This document shows positions 46,145-58,565 of a stretch of DNA of 64,000 bases, piece by piece. Every line of letters begins with the position of its first letter. Within the stretch, counting starts at the first letter, position 1. Source of the DNA: Gerris lacustris (Eukaryota > Arthropoda > Insecta > Hemiptera > Gerridae). The notes beneath the pieces were generated by a model. That model was not told where the DNA came from and did no database searches. It saw only the letters and a list, made by a program, of their open reading frames with translations. The stretch covers positions 42,237,937-42,301,936 of the forward strand of contig OX578286.1 of assembly GCA_951217055.1 (NCBI GenBank). The letters run 5' to 3'. The translations under genes and the position numbers were made by a program.

Positions 46145-47035
46145 CTCTAGACGTACCTTAAGTTTGGCAAAAATACAATTTGGACGGTTTCTTTTAAAAT
46201 GGAAAGATTTGTTAATTTTGATAATTGAATTCTAGGAACACTTCTAGTTAACCTTTTTTTTGTGTTTTTGAATAATCAAAGAATTAACATGAAACTGTAA
46301 CATAATTATGTGTCCTTTTTTTTCTAAGTAACCGATTTATTTAGTTTGAGTGTTCCTTTTCTTAGGAATATTGTGTGTATTCCGGTTGTTAAGGACTGTT
46401 CCTCGTGTTCTACAAAGAATTCCTTTTTGTAGAAGTAGATGGCTACCTAATGTTTTCCAAGAACAGTAACCTTGTAAACTATCCTTTTCATCATTGAGCT
46501 GTCAAAGGACTAATTTTTTCCCTCCTATTTTTATGTTTTTCTTTCACTTCAAACTAAATAACAGAGGGAAATAACATTTTCAAAAAAACAAGAACTACGG
46601 AGAAGAAAAAAAAATCCAAACCCCATTTCTTAGAAGGAAGGTTTTATTTTGGGTGGGTGGTTCTGCTCCTTTAAGTAACCCGATTATACGCTTAAGTGTT
46701 GTGGTTTTTGTTATTTTCTTTGAACATTTTCACAAAAACCTGTTACATTCTTGCATATATGTTAAGAATCTTTAACCATAGGTCATGCTATGATTATTTA
46801 CTCATTCCTAGAATTTAAAATGACCTACTGAGTTCACTAATCTTTAGTTAGTTTTGAAAGTGAAATGACATTTTGACATTTCGTTGTTTTTTCCCCCTTC
46901 AAATATCTTTATCTCTTTTTTTTTATAATCTGACCCTTTAACGCTAATATAGATTTAACTGTTAAGATATATACAGTTAAATGACATTTTGTTAAAAGAG
47001 GGTTTTTTTTTGTAAACATAAATCATAGTAATATG
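46145..47035. other. AT-rich DNA, no gene recognised
   Basis: Starts with the right CTCTAGAC duplication of the hAT-type element. No ORF of note. Confidence 0.45.
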
Positions 47036-47594
47036 ATCTATCTACGATTGATACAAAATAAAAACATTATATCTCTGTTTAGATGCGTAGAAAGTGATTC
47101 GTTTCGTAGCTGTATTTATTGCGCATGCGCGTTCATAATTTGTTCATTTTCCCTAGTGCGGAAAAAAAGAGGAATTCTTCAGCTTAACGCACGATTAGCT
47201 AGTTTGTTTACATTTAACAAAACTAATTTGCTGTTTGTTTAATTAAAGTAACTGTTTATATCGAGTTTTTAGTGGACAACATAATGAGTGATTTATGTCA
47301 CTTTTGACGAAAATAAGGAGAATAATACCCCTCACGAAATAATTAATTCGGCACAAAATACAACTAATGAATTAATGCCATCTTTATCTAAAGAGAAATA
47401 CGAACTTACATACAGGAAGTTTATTAAATATTTTTTTCTGAATTTATTATTAAAATAGTACGGTACGCAACTCGTGCGAAAACTGCATTTTGCTTTGCTC
47501 GTGTGGTTTTACCACCCTCGCTGTCGCTCGGGTGCAAACTCCACACTCGCATGCAAAATGCTACCTTCCGCACTCCACGCGTAATGTACTATTT
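47036..47594 (+). mobile_element. Family A element, copy A4 (plus orientation)
   Basis: In plus orientation it has CTACGATTGATAC at the start, GATGCGTAGAAAG, GCGCATGCGC, one palindrome arm (AGAGGAATTCTTCAGC), the leader, a damaged ORF start near 47282, and the terminal hairpin 47458-47589. The ORF carries indels relative to A3 and A5. The peptide word KYELTYRKF can still be read near 47395-47425. The other palindrome arm is replaced by GTGCGGAAAAAA. Confidence 0.85.
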
Positions 47595-48559
47595 TATGAC
47601 GGATTTTATTTATTTCGAATTTACTGTTACCCTTACAGCTGTTTATAGATTTATTATTATTTCTTCTGAATTTGTTAATTTGGTTTAGATACTTAAAAAT
47701 GTTGACTACATTAATCTTTATAAATTATTGTTTCCCGATTTATTCGTACCTGTTAAGGGATGGGGGGGAAGGGGGGGGGGGGGGGGTAAAGGTACCTGCT
47801 TAATGGATTTTAACATGCCTTAATGTTTTGAATACTCGACTTACTAAGAGTTCTATACCAATGTACTTATATCTATTTATAGTTGGTCAATATTTACTTG
47901 AGGATGAATCTACTTCAATAAATCGACCTTTGCACATTTTAGGGTCTCTTTTGTAAGCATTTCGTTTCCCGTCGACAGGTTTTGATGCATCGATTTGTCA
48001 TAGGTTCATGATAAAATCAATAAGGTATTTAATTATAAGCATTTACAATAGGAACCAGCTGAACTAACCCCAATGCACAATGGGTCGTACGCAGTAATTG
48101 AGGATGATGTTGCTACGCAGTAAATTCTCAATAGCCAAGCCAACCCCTACATAGCCAAGGGAAGGGTTCCGAACTAATGTTCAATTAGGGTTGTTAGCGT
48201 CTAAACACAGACTCTAGATGCATCGTTGTAATTAATAACAACATAAGTGCAGTTTTCTGCATTGTTAATATCATGATATAATACATAAAAGTAACATCCT
48301 ACTAATTATAATTAGTGCAGTTTGGTCACATAATGAGGTCACATTATTTTTTATGATTTTTTTTTAAGTTAAGCTCCTTTTTCCCCCTAAGTGAATCCCC
48401 ACGCTTTATTTATTTTAAAATATATCTTATTTTACTATATTATAATTATACACTGAGGCGACTTAGTTCAATTAAAGAGTGCCATTAAGCGATGTGCCAC
48501 ACTAATTTACAGAGGGTTTAGTTAAAACAAATAATTGTCGCGTCTGTATTTGAGAGAAT
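47595..48559. other. No gene recognised; poly-G tract at 47762-47786
   Basis: Long G runs (7 and 17 G) on the plus strand could form a G-quadruplex. The remaining sequence has no ORF or repeat recognised. Confidence 0.5.
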
Positions 48560-48945
48560 ATCTCAAATTTAACGCTCATAGATAGTATAACATCTGCTTA
48601 TATGAAGTGGCAACACTGGTTTTGTGTTTGCCAATTATAAGGTTTATATATTTGATGGAGGGAAAAACTAACCCGCGTGTCATCCATTACGTGAATAGTT
48701 GTTTGTTGTTCAACCCTTTGGCAGGTTTTGGCTTTCCATCTGGCTTTTTCGCTACAAATTTAACGCTAATAGATGGATATAATTATGAAGTGGCAACACT
48801 GGTTTTGTATACCAAATTATAAGGTTTACAGTTGTTGGAGTGACAAACTAACCACCCTGTCATCCATTACGTGAATAGTCTGTTGTTAATCCCATTGGCA
48901 GGTTTTGGCTTGCCATTGGCATTTTCGTCACAAACTTTGATAGTT
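48560..48945 (+). repeat. Imperfect direct duplication, about 190 bp unit
   Basis: AAATTTAACGCT(C/A)ATAGATG is at 48566 and 48756. GAAGTGGCAACACTGG is at 48604 and 48787. GTCATCCATTACGTGAATAG and GGCAGGTTTTGGCTT recur in both units. The 71-codon ORF (48607-48822) covers one unit and is not conserved in the next. Confidence 0.9.
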
Positions 48946-49489
48946 TTATCTCTAAGGCGAAATAATAATCATACCCCAAGGGGATTTGAAATATGACTTT
49001 TCATCTTAAATGATTTTCTTCCCACATAATTTAATTTCAATGCAGATCTACGTCGTAATTTTCCTTTTTCCTTTACATATTTCTTCTTCTTCTTCTTTTT
49101 TTTTCTTCTTTTCTCTATTAGGACCTAAAGAGTTACCACTTTAGACCTATCTATTTTTTTTGTATCCTGCAAGGATGTCCTGCCCATTTATTTTTTTATT
49201 TATCCTGAGTGCTCCTTTCATTATGGCATGTACCATTTAGAATATTCTATATCGCTCTGGTAACATATTCTTTTTCTTTTCCTATCCCACCTTACTGTAT
49301 TTCAACATATGAGACTACGTAGATACTGTCTTTCCATCACCTTGGTTTGGTGTTGTCAAATGTGTAGCAACGTTAAAGGTACGTCAACAATTTTGCGCAC
49401 ATCTATATTTTAAAAACAATTTTTCGACTTTAATAAAAACTTGATGGTACATCAAAATTAGCGCTCTGCTAGTCGAATATTAATGTAAT
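48946..49489. other. Nothing recognised; CTT-rich tract near 49085
   Basis: TTCTTCTTCTTC-type pyrimidine tract at 49084-49116. No gene. Confidence 0.5.
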
Positions 49490-50040
49490 CTTTTTTCCTG
49501 CCGAACTTAACCGAAGGTAACGGAAGCTATATAATCGTTCTGAGGAATGAACATGCGTTTTGTGCTTCCGATCTTTATGAAGAACGAAAAATTGGTAAGT
49601 CTTCGATATCAAAAACTCTAAGACAGCAATCCGTTTCGGACCTGAGGGAACATTTTTGGTTCCCTGTCTGACGGTCTATAGCTCATTTTTTTTATGAACC
49701 AAAATATCTTAAAAACTACTCTTCAGATATTAATGAAATTGAGATAGTAGGTCATAATTAGCCCATTGTTAGTCCCATACAAACTTCTGCGCCCATTTGT
49801 TTCTCTTACACATGCGCACAATCATACCTATTACACCTATATCTTCGAAAGTACTTATCTGATTGTAATGCAATTTGGATGGTTTGTCGAAAGTAGCCCG
49901 CTGAGAGCCCCATATTAATTTCAACCGTCTGCTCTTTTTTTAAATTTTGCTATATTGATTACTTTAATTTATGTAAATAAATTTGACTAAAGTATACAAA
50001 ATAGGACGCGAGGGAAATGTGCCACAATAATTGAACCGAC
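49490..50040 (-). repeat. Family C copy C7 (reverse)
   Basis: The reverse order is GCCGAACTTAACCGAAGG (tail hairpin), then ATCCGTTTCGGACCTGAGGG, GTTCCCTGTCTGAC, GGTCATAATTAGCCCATTG, GGATGGTTTGTCGAAAG, and head GGACGCGAGGGAAATGTGCC. It is nearly full length. Confidence 0.8.
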
Positions 50041-50175
50041 TAGACTGAATTGTGTTTACAACTGTTTTTTAGTTATCATTCTTGGTTTTGTGTTTGTCTA
50101 TCGTTTTCACACGTTTGCGAACACCCGTAAGTTGACAACAAATTGTCTGATTTTAGTAAATCGTATTCCAACTAG
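50041..50175. other. Nothing recognised
   Basis: Short spacer. Confidence 0.4.
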
Positions 50176-50612
50176 ATATTAAATTTGCTTTTAATTAGAA
50201 ACTTAATATAAATCATATTATCTTTATTAAGTAAGGACTTGAATCAATGATGAATGAATACTATTAAGTTTGCTTTTAATTAGAAACTTAATATAAATCA
50301 TATTATCTTTATTAAGTAAGGACTTGAATCAATGATGAATGAATACTATTAAGTTTGCTTTTTAAAAAAACTTAATATAAATCATATTATTATCTTTATT
50401 AAGTAAAGCAAGGACTTCATCAATGAATGAATGAATGAATTCTATTAAGTTTGCTTTTTAAATCATATTATCTTTATTAAGTAAAGGAAGGACTTGAATC
50501 AATGATGAATGAATACTATTAAGTTTGCTTTTTAAAAAACTTAATATAAATCATATTATATTTATTAAGTAAAGCAAGGACTTAAACCAATTGTGAATGA
50601 ATACTATTAAGT
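50176..50612 (+). repeat. Tandem repeat of about 86 bp, five imperfect units
   Basis: Units start TATTAAGTTTGCTTTT (50263, 50348, 50451, 50517) and contain TTAATATAAATCATATTA, TCTTTATTAAGTAA and AATGATGAATGAATAC. The first two are nearly identical. Later units vary by indels. Confidence 0.92.
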
Positions 50613-51589
50613 CTAAAAACTGTAAAATCACTCTAAGAAAAGTTGTAAATACCCGGATAGTATAAACAATTCAATGAATTAGCAAACGTTTAACGGATGT
50701 GTAATAAATCTAATTTAACATTTATATTTATTCACTATGTAATACTCAAATAAACTATTGTTTTAAAAGGAAATCAATGACTCGTAATATTAACTTAACT
50801 ACATTGTAAATAACATAGTGTACATTATAAATATCTTAATACATTTAAATATTTCCTAATGAACTTCTGTATTAAATCAGAACCCTACTCTGTTGTAAAT
50901 CGTAAAAATTGAGATATTACTTGTTAGATAAATCTTTTTGTCGTGTCTTTTATAGTTGGTTTCTTGTGTGGATTTATTTTATTATCTTATTCTTTGCAGA
51001 TTTATTTATTATTTCTTTACCTATGTATTTATGTAGGTAGTAATAATGCTGTAATTTAATTTATACCTTGTTTATAAAATACAAGTCATGACTAAATTTG
51101 CTTTTTATTATGTATTTTAATATTTTCTTTTTTTTCTATTTTAAATATTTTAAAAAGCAAGTCATGATTAAAGTCCGTATGTAAAGAAAGATATCCTTAT
51201 GTACAGAAAGACAGTTATGTACTTAATAAATTCCCCCCGGTACTATTCCAGGGTGGGTAGAATTTTTTGTTATTTGTGATACAACTTGTTAAAGCAGAGC
51301 CTGGCAACACTGTTTTAGCAACCTTCCTTCCTTCACCAGCTATCATATCAGTGTTATCAGCTATAGTTGATTTTTGCTAAGTGCCATAGGGAACCTCCCT
51401 TGGGTTTATAACCGATTATAAATAATCGGTAATTGTTGTAAATTTTCCTCTCTAAAATTTAGCCTTTTAAGGGTTATTTTGTTTCTTTAATTAATTAAAT
51501 AAAAGCCACTCTCTCTTTTTCAGGTACCTCTCCTTAATCTTTCACTACTTCTTCTTTCTGTTTTTGGAACGAAGTTCCTTATGGCACGT
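50613..51589. other. AT-rich DNA, no gene recognised
   Basis: No ORF or repeat family recognised. Confidence 0.5.
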
Positions 51590-51845
51590 TCTGGAGCCCG
51601 GGAGTAAATCCGAAAAAAACGACCAAAATCACCGTCACGAAATCACCGTCACAAAATTACCGTCACAAAATCACCGTCACGCAAAATCCGTCACGAAATC
51701 TACAGATGACGATAACTTGAGTAAAAGCTCACCGAGTTTGATGAAATTTGGTACACATGTTCATTTTACCAATGCCCAGGCTGAGTTCGTCGGAAAACGT
51801 TATCCGCTCAAGCGTTCACACGCAGCGCTCGCGTAAACGTAATCT
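51590..51845 (+). repeat. Family G repeat with short CACCGTCAC tandem
   Basis: CACCGTCACGAAAT-type 14 bp words repeat at 51628-51700. GACGATAACTTGAGTAAA and CAAGCGTTCACACGC then match the repeat at 28640-28790. The 90-codon ORF here is an accident of the repeat. Confidence 0.7.
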
Positions 51846-52399
51846 TTAAAATACGGGAAAAAGTGTTATTAAGGAAGCCTGTTACTTGACTTGTTTTGAT
51901 TATATTTTTTATATATGTCAAAAATGTCACTTTGTTTTGTAAATAAAAAAAAATATAATCATGTAAAATTTTACCCTGATACAAGCAGAAGCTGTAGAGT
52001 AGGGAAGAGATATATTTTATGATATTTTAAATTAATTGACCGAGTAGGTAGAAAACAGTCCTATTTCAATTCAAACTCCTTTAACAAACATACTCTTTCA
52101 CTATAAACTCATCATGATCTACTTTTTTCTTATATTTAATAATATATATTTATAGTAAGACGCTTGCTTTAATTATACAAATAATGATTTTCTTTTAATT
52201 TTGCCTTAACTCGGCTAGGTACAAGCAGTTCGTTACTTTTAATTTTCTCTTTTCTAACACGGCCATGTATAAGTAGTTAGCAGTGTATACGTACTTAGCA
52301 GTGTGATTTTATAATTTATATTTAATGAAAAATGTAAGGAACTTGGTTCCTACCGGGTGTCCCGCGACACCACACGTATTTTTTTATTCTTTCTCTTAT
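51846..52399. other. AT-rich DNA, no gene recognised
   Basis: A 14 bp word AGTAGTTAGCAGTG and a near copy lie at 52270-52305. Nothing else was found. Confidence 0.45.
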
Positions 52400-55300
52400 T
52401 CTCTAATACTTCTTTCTCTCCTTCTTATTTCTCTTCTACTTCATTGTATCCTTAATCCTTCTCTCCTTCTTATTTCTTTCCTACTTCATTGTATCCTTAA
52501 TCCTTCTCTCCTTCTTATTTCTCTCCTACTTCATTGTATCCTTAATCCTTCTCTCCTTCTTATTTCTCTCCTACTTCATTGTATCCTTAATCCTTCTCTC
52601 CTTCTTATTTCTCTCCTACTTCATTGTATCCTTAATCCTTCTCTCCTTCTTATTTCTCTCCTACTTCATTGTATCCTTAATCCTTCTCTCCTTCTTATTT
52701 CTCTCCTACTTCATTGTATCCTTAATCCTTCTCTCCTTCTTATTTCTCTCCTACTTCATTGTATCCTTAATCCTTCTCTCCTTCTTATTTCTCTCCTACT
52801 TCATTGTATCCTTAATCCTTCTCTCCTTCTTATTTCTCTCCTACTTCATTGTATCCTTAATCCTTCTCTCCTTCTTATTTCTCTCCTACTTCATTGTATC
52901 CTTAATCCTTCTCTCCTTCTTATTTCTCTCCTACTTCATTGTATCCTTAATCCTTCTCTCCTTCTTATTTCTCTCCTACTTCATTGTATCCTTAATCCTT
53001 CTCTCCTTCTTATTTCTCTCCTACTTCATTGTATCCTTAATCCTTCTCTACTTCTTATTTCTCTCCTACTTCATTGTATCCTTAATCCTTCTCTCCTTCT
53101 TATTTCTCTCCTACTTCATTGTATCCTTAATCCTTCTCTCCTTCTTATTTCTCTCCTACTTCATTGTATCCTTAATCCTTCTCTCCTTCTTATTTCTCTC
53201 CTACTTCATTGTATCCTTAATCCTTCTCTCCTTCTTATTTCTCTCCTACTTCATTGTATCCTTAATCCTTCTCTCCTTCTTATTTCTCTCCTACTTCATT
53301 GTATCCTTAATCCTTCTCTCCTTCTTATTTCTCTCCTACTTCATTGTATCCTTAATCCTTCTCTCCTTCTTATTTCTCTCCTACTTCATTGTATCCTTAA
53401 TCCTTCTCTACTTCTTATTTCTCTCCTACTTCATTGTATCCTTAATCCTTCTCTCCTTCTTATTTCTCTCCTACTTCATTGTATCCTTAATCCTTCTCTC
53501 CTTCTTATTTCTCTCCTACTTCATTGTATCCTTAATCCTTCTCTCCTTCTTATTTCTCTCCTACTTCATTGTATCCTTAATCCTTCTCTCCTTCTTATTT
53601 CTCTCCTACTTCATTGTATCCTTAATCCTTCTCTCCTTCTTATTTCTCTCCTACTTCATTGTATCCTTAATCCTTCTCTCCTTCTTATTTCTCTCCTACT
53701 TCATTGTATCCTTAATCCTTCTCTCCTTCTTATTTCTCTCCTACTTCATTGTATCCTTAATCCTTCTCTCCTTCTTATTTCTCTCCTACTTCATTGTATC
53801 CTTAATCCTTCTCTCCTTCTTATTTCTCTCCTACTTCATTGTATCCTTAATCCTTCTCTCCTTCTTATTTCTCTCCTACTTCATTGTATCCTTAATCCTT
53901 CTCTCCTTCTTATTTCTCTCCTACTTCATTGTATCCTTAATCCTTCTCTCCTTCTTATTTCTCTCCTACTTCATTGTATCCTTAATCCTTCTCTCCTTCT
54001 TATTTCTCTCCTACTTCATTGTATCCTTAATCCTTCTCTACTTCTTATTTCTCTCCTACTTCATTGTATCCTTAATCCTTCTCTCCTTCTTATTTCTCTC
54101 CTACTTCATTGTATCCTTAATCCTTCTCTCCTTCTTATTTCTCTCCTACTTCATTGTATCCTTAATCCTTCTCTCCTTCTTATTTCTCTCCTACTTCATT
54201 GTATCCTTAATCCTTCTCTCCTTCTTATTTCTCTCCTACTTCATTGTATCCTTAATCCTTCTCTCCTTCTTATTTCTCTCCTACTTCATTGTATCCTTAA
54301 TCCTTCTCTCCTTCTTATTTCTCTCCTACTTCATTGTATCCTTAATCCTTCTCTCCTTCTTATTTCTCTCCTACTTCATTGTATCCTTAATCCTTCTCTC
54401 CTTCTTATTTCTCTCCTACTTCATTGTATCCTTAATCCTTCTCTACTTCTTATTTCTCTCCTACTTCATTGTATCCTTAATCCTTCTCTCCTTCTTATTT
54501 CTCTCCTACTTCATTGTATCCTTAATCCTTCTCTCCTTCTTATTTCTCTCCTACTTCATTGTATCCTTAATCCTTCTCTCCTTCTTATTTCTCTCCTACT
54601 TCATTGTATCCTTAATCCTTCTCTCCTTCTTATTTCTCTCCTACTTCATTGTATCCTTAATCCTTCTCTCCTTCTTATTTCTCTCCTACTTCATTGTATC
54701 CTTAATCCTTCTCTCCTTCTTATTTCTCTCCTACTTCATTGTATCCTTAATCCTTCTCTCCTTCTTATTTCTCTCCTACTTCATTGTATCCTTAATCCTT
54801 CTCTCCTTCTTATTTCTCTCCTACTTCATTGTATCCTTAATCCTTCTCTCCTTCTTATTTCTCTCCTACTTCATTGTATCCTTAATCCTTCTCTCCTTCT
54901 TATTTCTCTCCTACTTCATTGTATCCTTAATCCTTCTCTCCTTCTTATTTCTCTCCTACTTCATTGTATCCTTAATCCTTCTCTCCTTCTTATTTCTCTC
55001 CTACTTCATTGTATCCTTAATCCTTCTCTCCTTCTTATTTCTCTCCTACTTCATTGTATCCTTAATCCTTCTCTCCTTCTTATTTCTCTCCTACTTCATT
55101 GTATCCTTAATCCTTCTCTCCTTCTTATTTCTCTCCTACTTCATTGTATCCTTAATCCTTCTCTCCTTCTTATTTCTCTCCTACTTCATTGTATCCTTAA
55201 TCCTTCTCTCCTTCTTATTTCTCTCCTACTTCATTGTATCCTTAATCCTTCTCTCCTTCTTATTTCTCTCCTACTTCATTGTATCCTTAATCCTTCTCTC

Positions 55301-57150
55301 CTTCTTATTTCTCTCCTACTTCATTGTATCCTTAATCCTTCTCTCCTTCTTATTTCTCTCCTACTTCATTGTATCCTTAATCCTTCTCTCCTTCTTATTT
55401 CTCTCCTACTTCATTGTATCCTTAATCCTTCTCTCCTTCTTATTTCTCTCCTACTTCATTGTATCCTTAATCCTTCTCTCCTTCTTATTTCTCTCCTACT
55501 TCATTGTATCCTTAATCCTTCTCTCCTTCTTATTTCTCTCCTACTTCATTGTATCCTTAATCCTTCTCTCCTTCTTATTTCTCTCCTACTTCATTGTATC
55601 CTTAATCCTTCTCTCCTTCTTATTTCTCTCCTACTTCATTGTATCCTTAATCCTTCTCTACTTCTTATTTCTCTCCTACTTCATTGTATCCTTAATCCTT
55701 CTCTCCTTCTTATTTCTCTCCTACTTCATTGTATCCTTAATCCTTCTCTACTTCTTATTTCTCTCCTACTTCATTGTATCCTTAATCCTTCTCTCCTTCT
55801 TATTTCTCTCCTACTTCATTGTATCCTTAATCCTTCTCTCCTTCTTATTTCTCTCCTACTTCTTATTTCTCTCCTACTTCATTGTATCCTTAATCCTTCT
55901 CTCCTTCTTATTTCTCTCCTACTTCATTGTATCCTTAATCCTTCTCTCCTTCTTATTTCTCTCCTTCTTATTTCTCTCCTACTTCATTGTATCCTTAATC
56001 CTTCTCTCCTTCTTATTTCTCTCCTACTTCATTGTATCCTTAATCCTTCTCTCCTTCTTATTTCTCTCCTACTTCATTGTATCCTTAATCCTTCTCTCCT
56101 TCTTATTTCTCTCCTACTTCATTGTATCCTTAATCCTTCTCTCCTTCTTATTTCTCTCCTACTTCATTGTATCCTTAATCCTTCTCTCCTTCTTATTTCT
56201 CTCCTACTTCATTGTATCCTTAATCCTTCTCTCCTTCTTATTTCTCTCCTACTTCATTGTATCCTTAATCCTTCTCTCCTTCTTATTTCTCTCCTACTTC
56301 ATTGTATCCTTAATCCTTCTCTCCTTCTTATTTCTCTCCTACTTCATTGTATCCTTAATCCTTCTCTCCTTCTTATTTCTCTCCTACTTCATTGTATCCT
56401 TAATCCTTCTCTCCTTCTTATTTCTCTCCTACTTCATTGTATCCTTAATCCTTCTCTCCTTCTTATTTCTCTCCTACTTCATTGTATCCTTAATCCTTCT
56501 CTCCTTCTTATTTCTCTCCTACTTCATTGTATCCTTAATCCTTCTCTCCTTCTTATTTCTCTCCTACTTCATTGTATCCTTAATCCTTCTCTCCTTCTTA
56601 TTTCTCTCCTACTTCATTGTATCCTTAATCCTTCTCTCCTTCTTATTTCTCTCCTACTTCATTGTATCCTTAATCCTTCTCTCCTTCTTATTTCTCTCCT
56701 ACTTCATTATATCCTTAATCCTTCTCTCCTTCTTATTTCTCTCCTACTTCATTGTATCCTTAATCCTTCTCTCCTTCTTATTTCTCTCCTACTTCATTAT
56801 ATCCTTAATCCTTCTCTCCTTCTTATTTCTCTCCTACTTCATTGTATCCTTAATCCTTCTCTCCTTCTTATTTCTCTCCTACTTCATTGTATCCTTAATC
56901 CTTCTCTCCTTCTTATTTCTCTCCTACTTCATTGTATCCTTAATCCTTCTCTCCTTCTTATTTCTCTCCTACTTCATTGTATCCTTAATCCTTCTTTCCT
57001 TCTTATTTCTCTCCTACTTCATTGTATCCTTAATCTTTCTCTCCTTCTTATTTCTCTCCTACTTCATTGTATCCTTAATCCTTCTCTCCTTCTTATTTCT
57101 CTCCTACTTCATTGTATCCTTAATCCTTCTCTCCTTCTTATTTCTCTTTT
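52400..57150 (+). repeat. 45 bp pyrimidine-rich minisatellite, about 105 units; source of a 1619-codon ORF
   Basis: The unit runs from CTTCTCTCCTTCTTATTTCT to CTCCTACTTCATTGTATCC and TTAATC, with a strict 45 bp period. About 37 of 45 bases are C or T on the plus strand. Most units are identical. CTCTACTT variants mark units at 53050, 53410, 54040, 54445, 55660 and 55750, spaced by whole units. Two irregular joints near 55860 and 55960 add 18 and 15 bp. The ORF 52325-57184 reads LLLHCILNPSLLLIS repeatedly. It stays open because stop codons need purines and the period and indels are multiples of three; a second plus frame is also open. I do not regard it as a gene. Confidence 0.95.
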
Positions 57151-57182
57151 AAAACAAGTGGGTTTTAAAACCCACTTGTTTT
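57151..57182. repeat. Perfect 32 bp palindrome at the array boundary
   Basis: AAAACAAGTGGGTTTT is followed at once by its exact reverse complement, with no loop. It starts right after the last partial 45 bp unit. It may mark an inverted junction or a replication-stalling cruciform; the role is inference. Confidence 0.95.
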
Positions 57183-57571
57183 GACTTTGAGGATTTTAAA
57201 TAAACTATAAAAATCTGGAGAAAAAAAAAAATAATAAAAATAAAACTATTGCTTCTGAGTATACCGAAGGTAACGGAAGCTATTTTTCTTTTGTCCTCGA
57301 AGTAGGTTAGTATTATCTCTTTGAACTTTAAATATGCTTTGTAATTGTATAAGAAAGTAAAAAGCAAGTCATGATTATTCTATGCTATATTATATTACAT
57401 TCCTGTTCTACAGAAATGTAGAATAAGGCTCTAGAAGTAAGAAATAAAACACACTTACTTAATCAATTCAGGGTCAAATGGGAGAGAAAAAAAAGAAATA
57501 TATAGAAAGCCATAATACTTCTTGCAATCAAATACAGTTACAAGTCATGATTTCTATTGAGATTTTCTCTT

Positions 57572-57575
<4 letters not shown>
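57183..57575. other. Spacer with family C terminal fragment at 57245-57290
   Basis: TTGCTTCTGAGTATACCGAA and GGTAACGGAAGC is a reverse family C end (C8), as at 10480. The remainder shows no gene. Confidence 0.55.
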
Positions 57576-57665
<90 letters not shown>

Positions 57666-57672
57666 ATATATA
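57576..57672. repeat. (AT)n microsatellite ending in GTGTGTGTAT
   Basis: About 80 bp of alternating AT, then a GT-rich tail. Confidence 0.97.
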
Positions 57673-58299
57673 CATTGAGTGATTTTATGTATGTCAAACT
57701 TAGTAAAAGGAATTTTCAGTCGTTGAAAATGACAAAAAGAAAAGGAAGGTATAACGCATTTCGCTTGGAATAAATCAGGGTCAACAAAAGAACGAAATAT
57801 AGAAAGAAAATTCCATTTGAATGAAATAAAGAGCATAGTCATGATTAAAATGCATTTATCTTTTTTTTATTTATTTTTTTTTTCTTCAATGCAAAGGTAG
57901 GAGTGGGGGGAGAAAGAGATTGTTTCTATGCTGGTAGACACAAGGAGCTTTAAAAGGTTGAGGAGAGAAAAAAGTTTTAAGTATAAATCAAGGTTTTCTT
58001 TTTTCAATCTGTTTCAAAACTGCAGGAAATTGTACGTCTTCGAGGAATTTCCATTATGTACGAAGTTTCCTTTGAATAAAATAAAGTAAACAGTCATGAT
58101 GGATTTTATTTTATATTACGTTTAATTCAGATTATTAAGGTTTATTGTTTTTGACTTCAGTGAAGTCATGCTTTTATATTCGAGCTTTGCGGGTGATTCG
58201 AATTGAAAAAAAAGAAAATAAAAAAATAATTTTTGCTTTGAATTAAATTATTCTTTTGGTTTTTTTTTTTTTTCGAAGATTAATTTAATCGCAGAGGGG
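57673..58299. other. AT-rich DNA with poly-T and poly-G tracts; no gene recognised
   Basis: AAAGTAAACAGTCATGAT-type words recur near 57370, 57840 and 58090, suggesting an old tandem repeat. No ORF of note. Confidence 0.45.
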
Positions 58300-58565
58300 G
58301 GGGGGGATGACATATTTCACACTGATCATATTAAGTGGATCTGTGAAGTGACCGGATATGCTCAATGGGACATCACCTACGTGATGTTCCGAATCATAGA
58401 GGGGGATGACATATTTCACACTGACGATTATACTAGGTGTGCAATGCAGTTATCTTCTTGCAATATTGAGCTGAGCGTGCATTTTAATCCTTAAACAATA
58501 AATATTCTTATTTATAAACAGCTGAAATCGGATTAATGATAGTAATAGTTTAATTAAAAAGCATT
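58300..58565 (+). repeat. Repeat containing GACATATTTCACACTGA; partly duplicated at 59095
   Basis: GGATGACATATTTCACACTG, AGTGGATCTGTGAAGTGACC and GGATATGCTCAATGG occur at 58305 and again, with changes, at 58400 and 59090-59200. The family E repeat lies between the copies. Confidence 0.7.

Noticed and set aside
52325..57184. 1619-codon ORF as a giant repetitive membrane protein
   Set aside because: It is explained by a 45 bp pyrimidine-rich repeat that lacks stop codons. A second frame is also open, there is no regular gene structure, and the terminal residues read into a palindrome.
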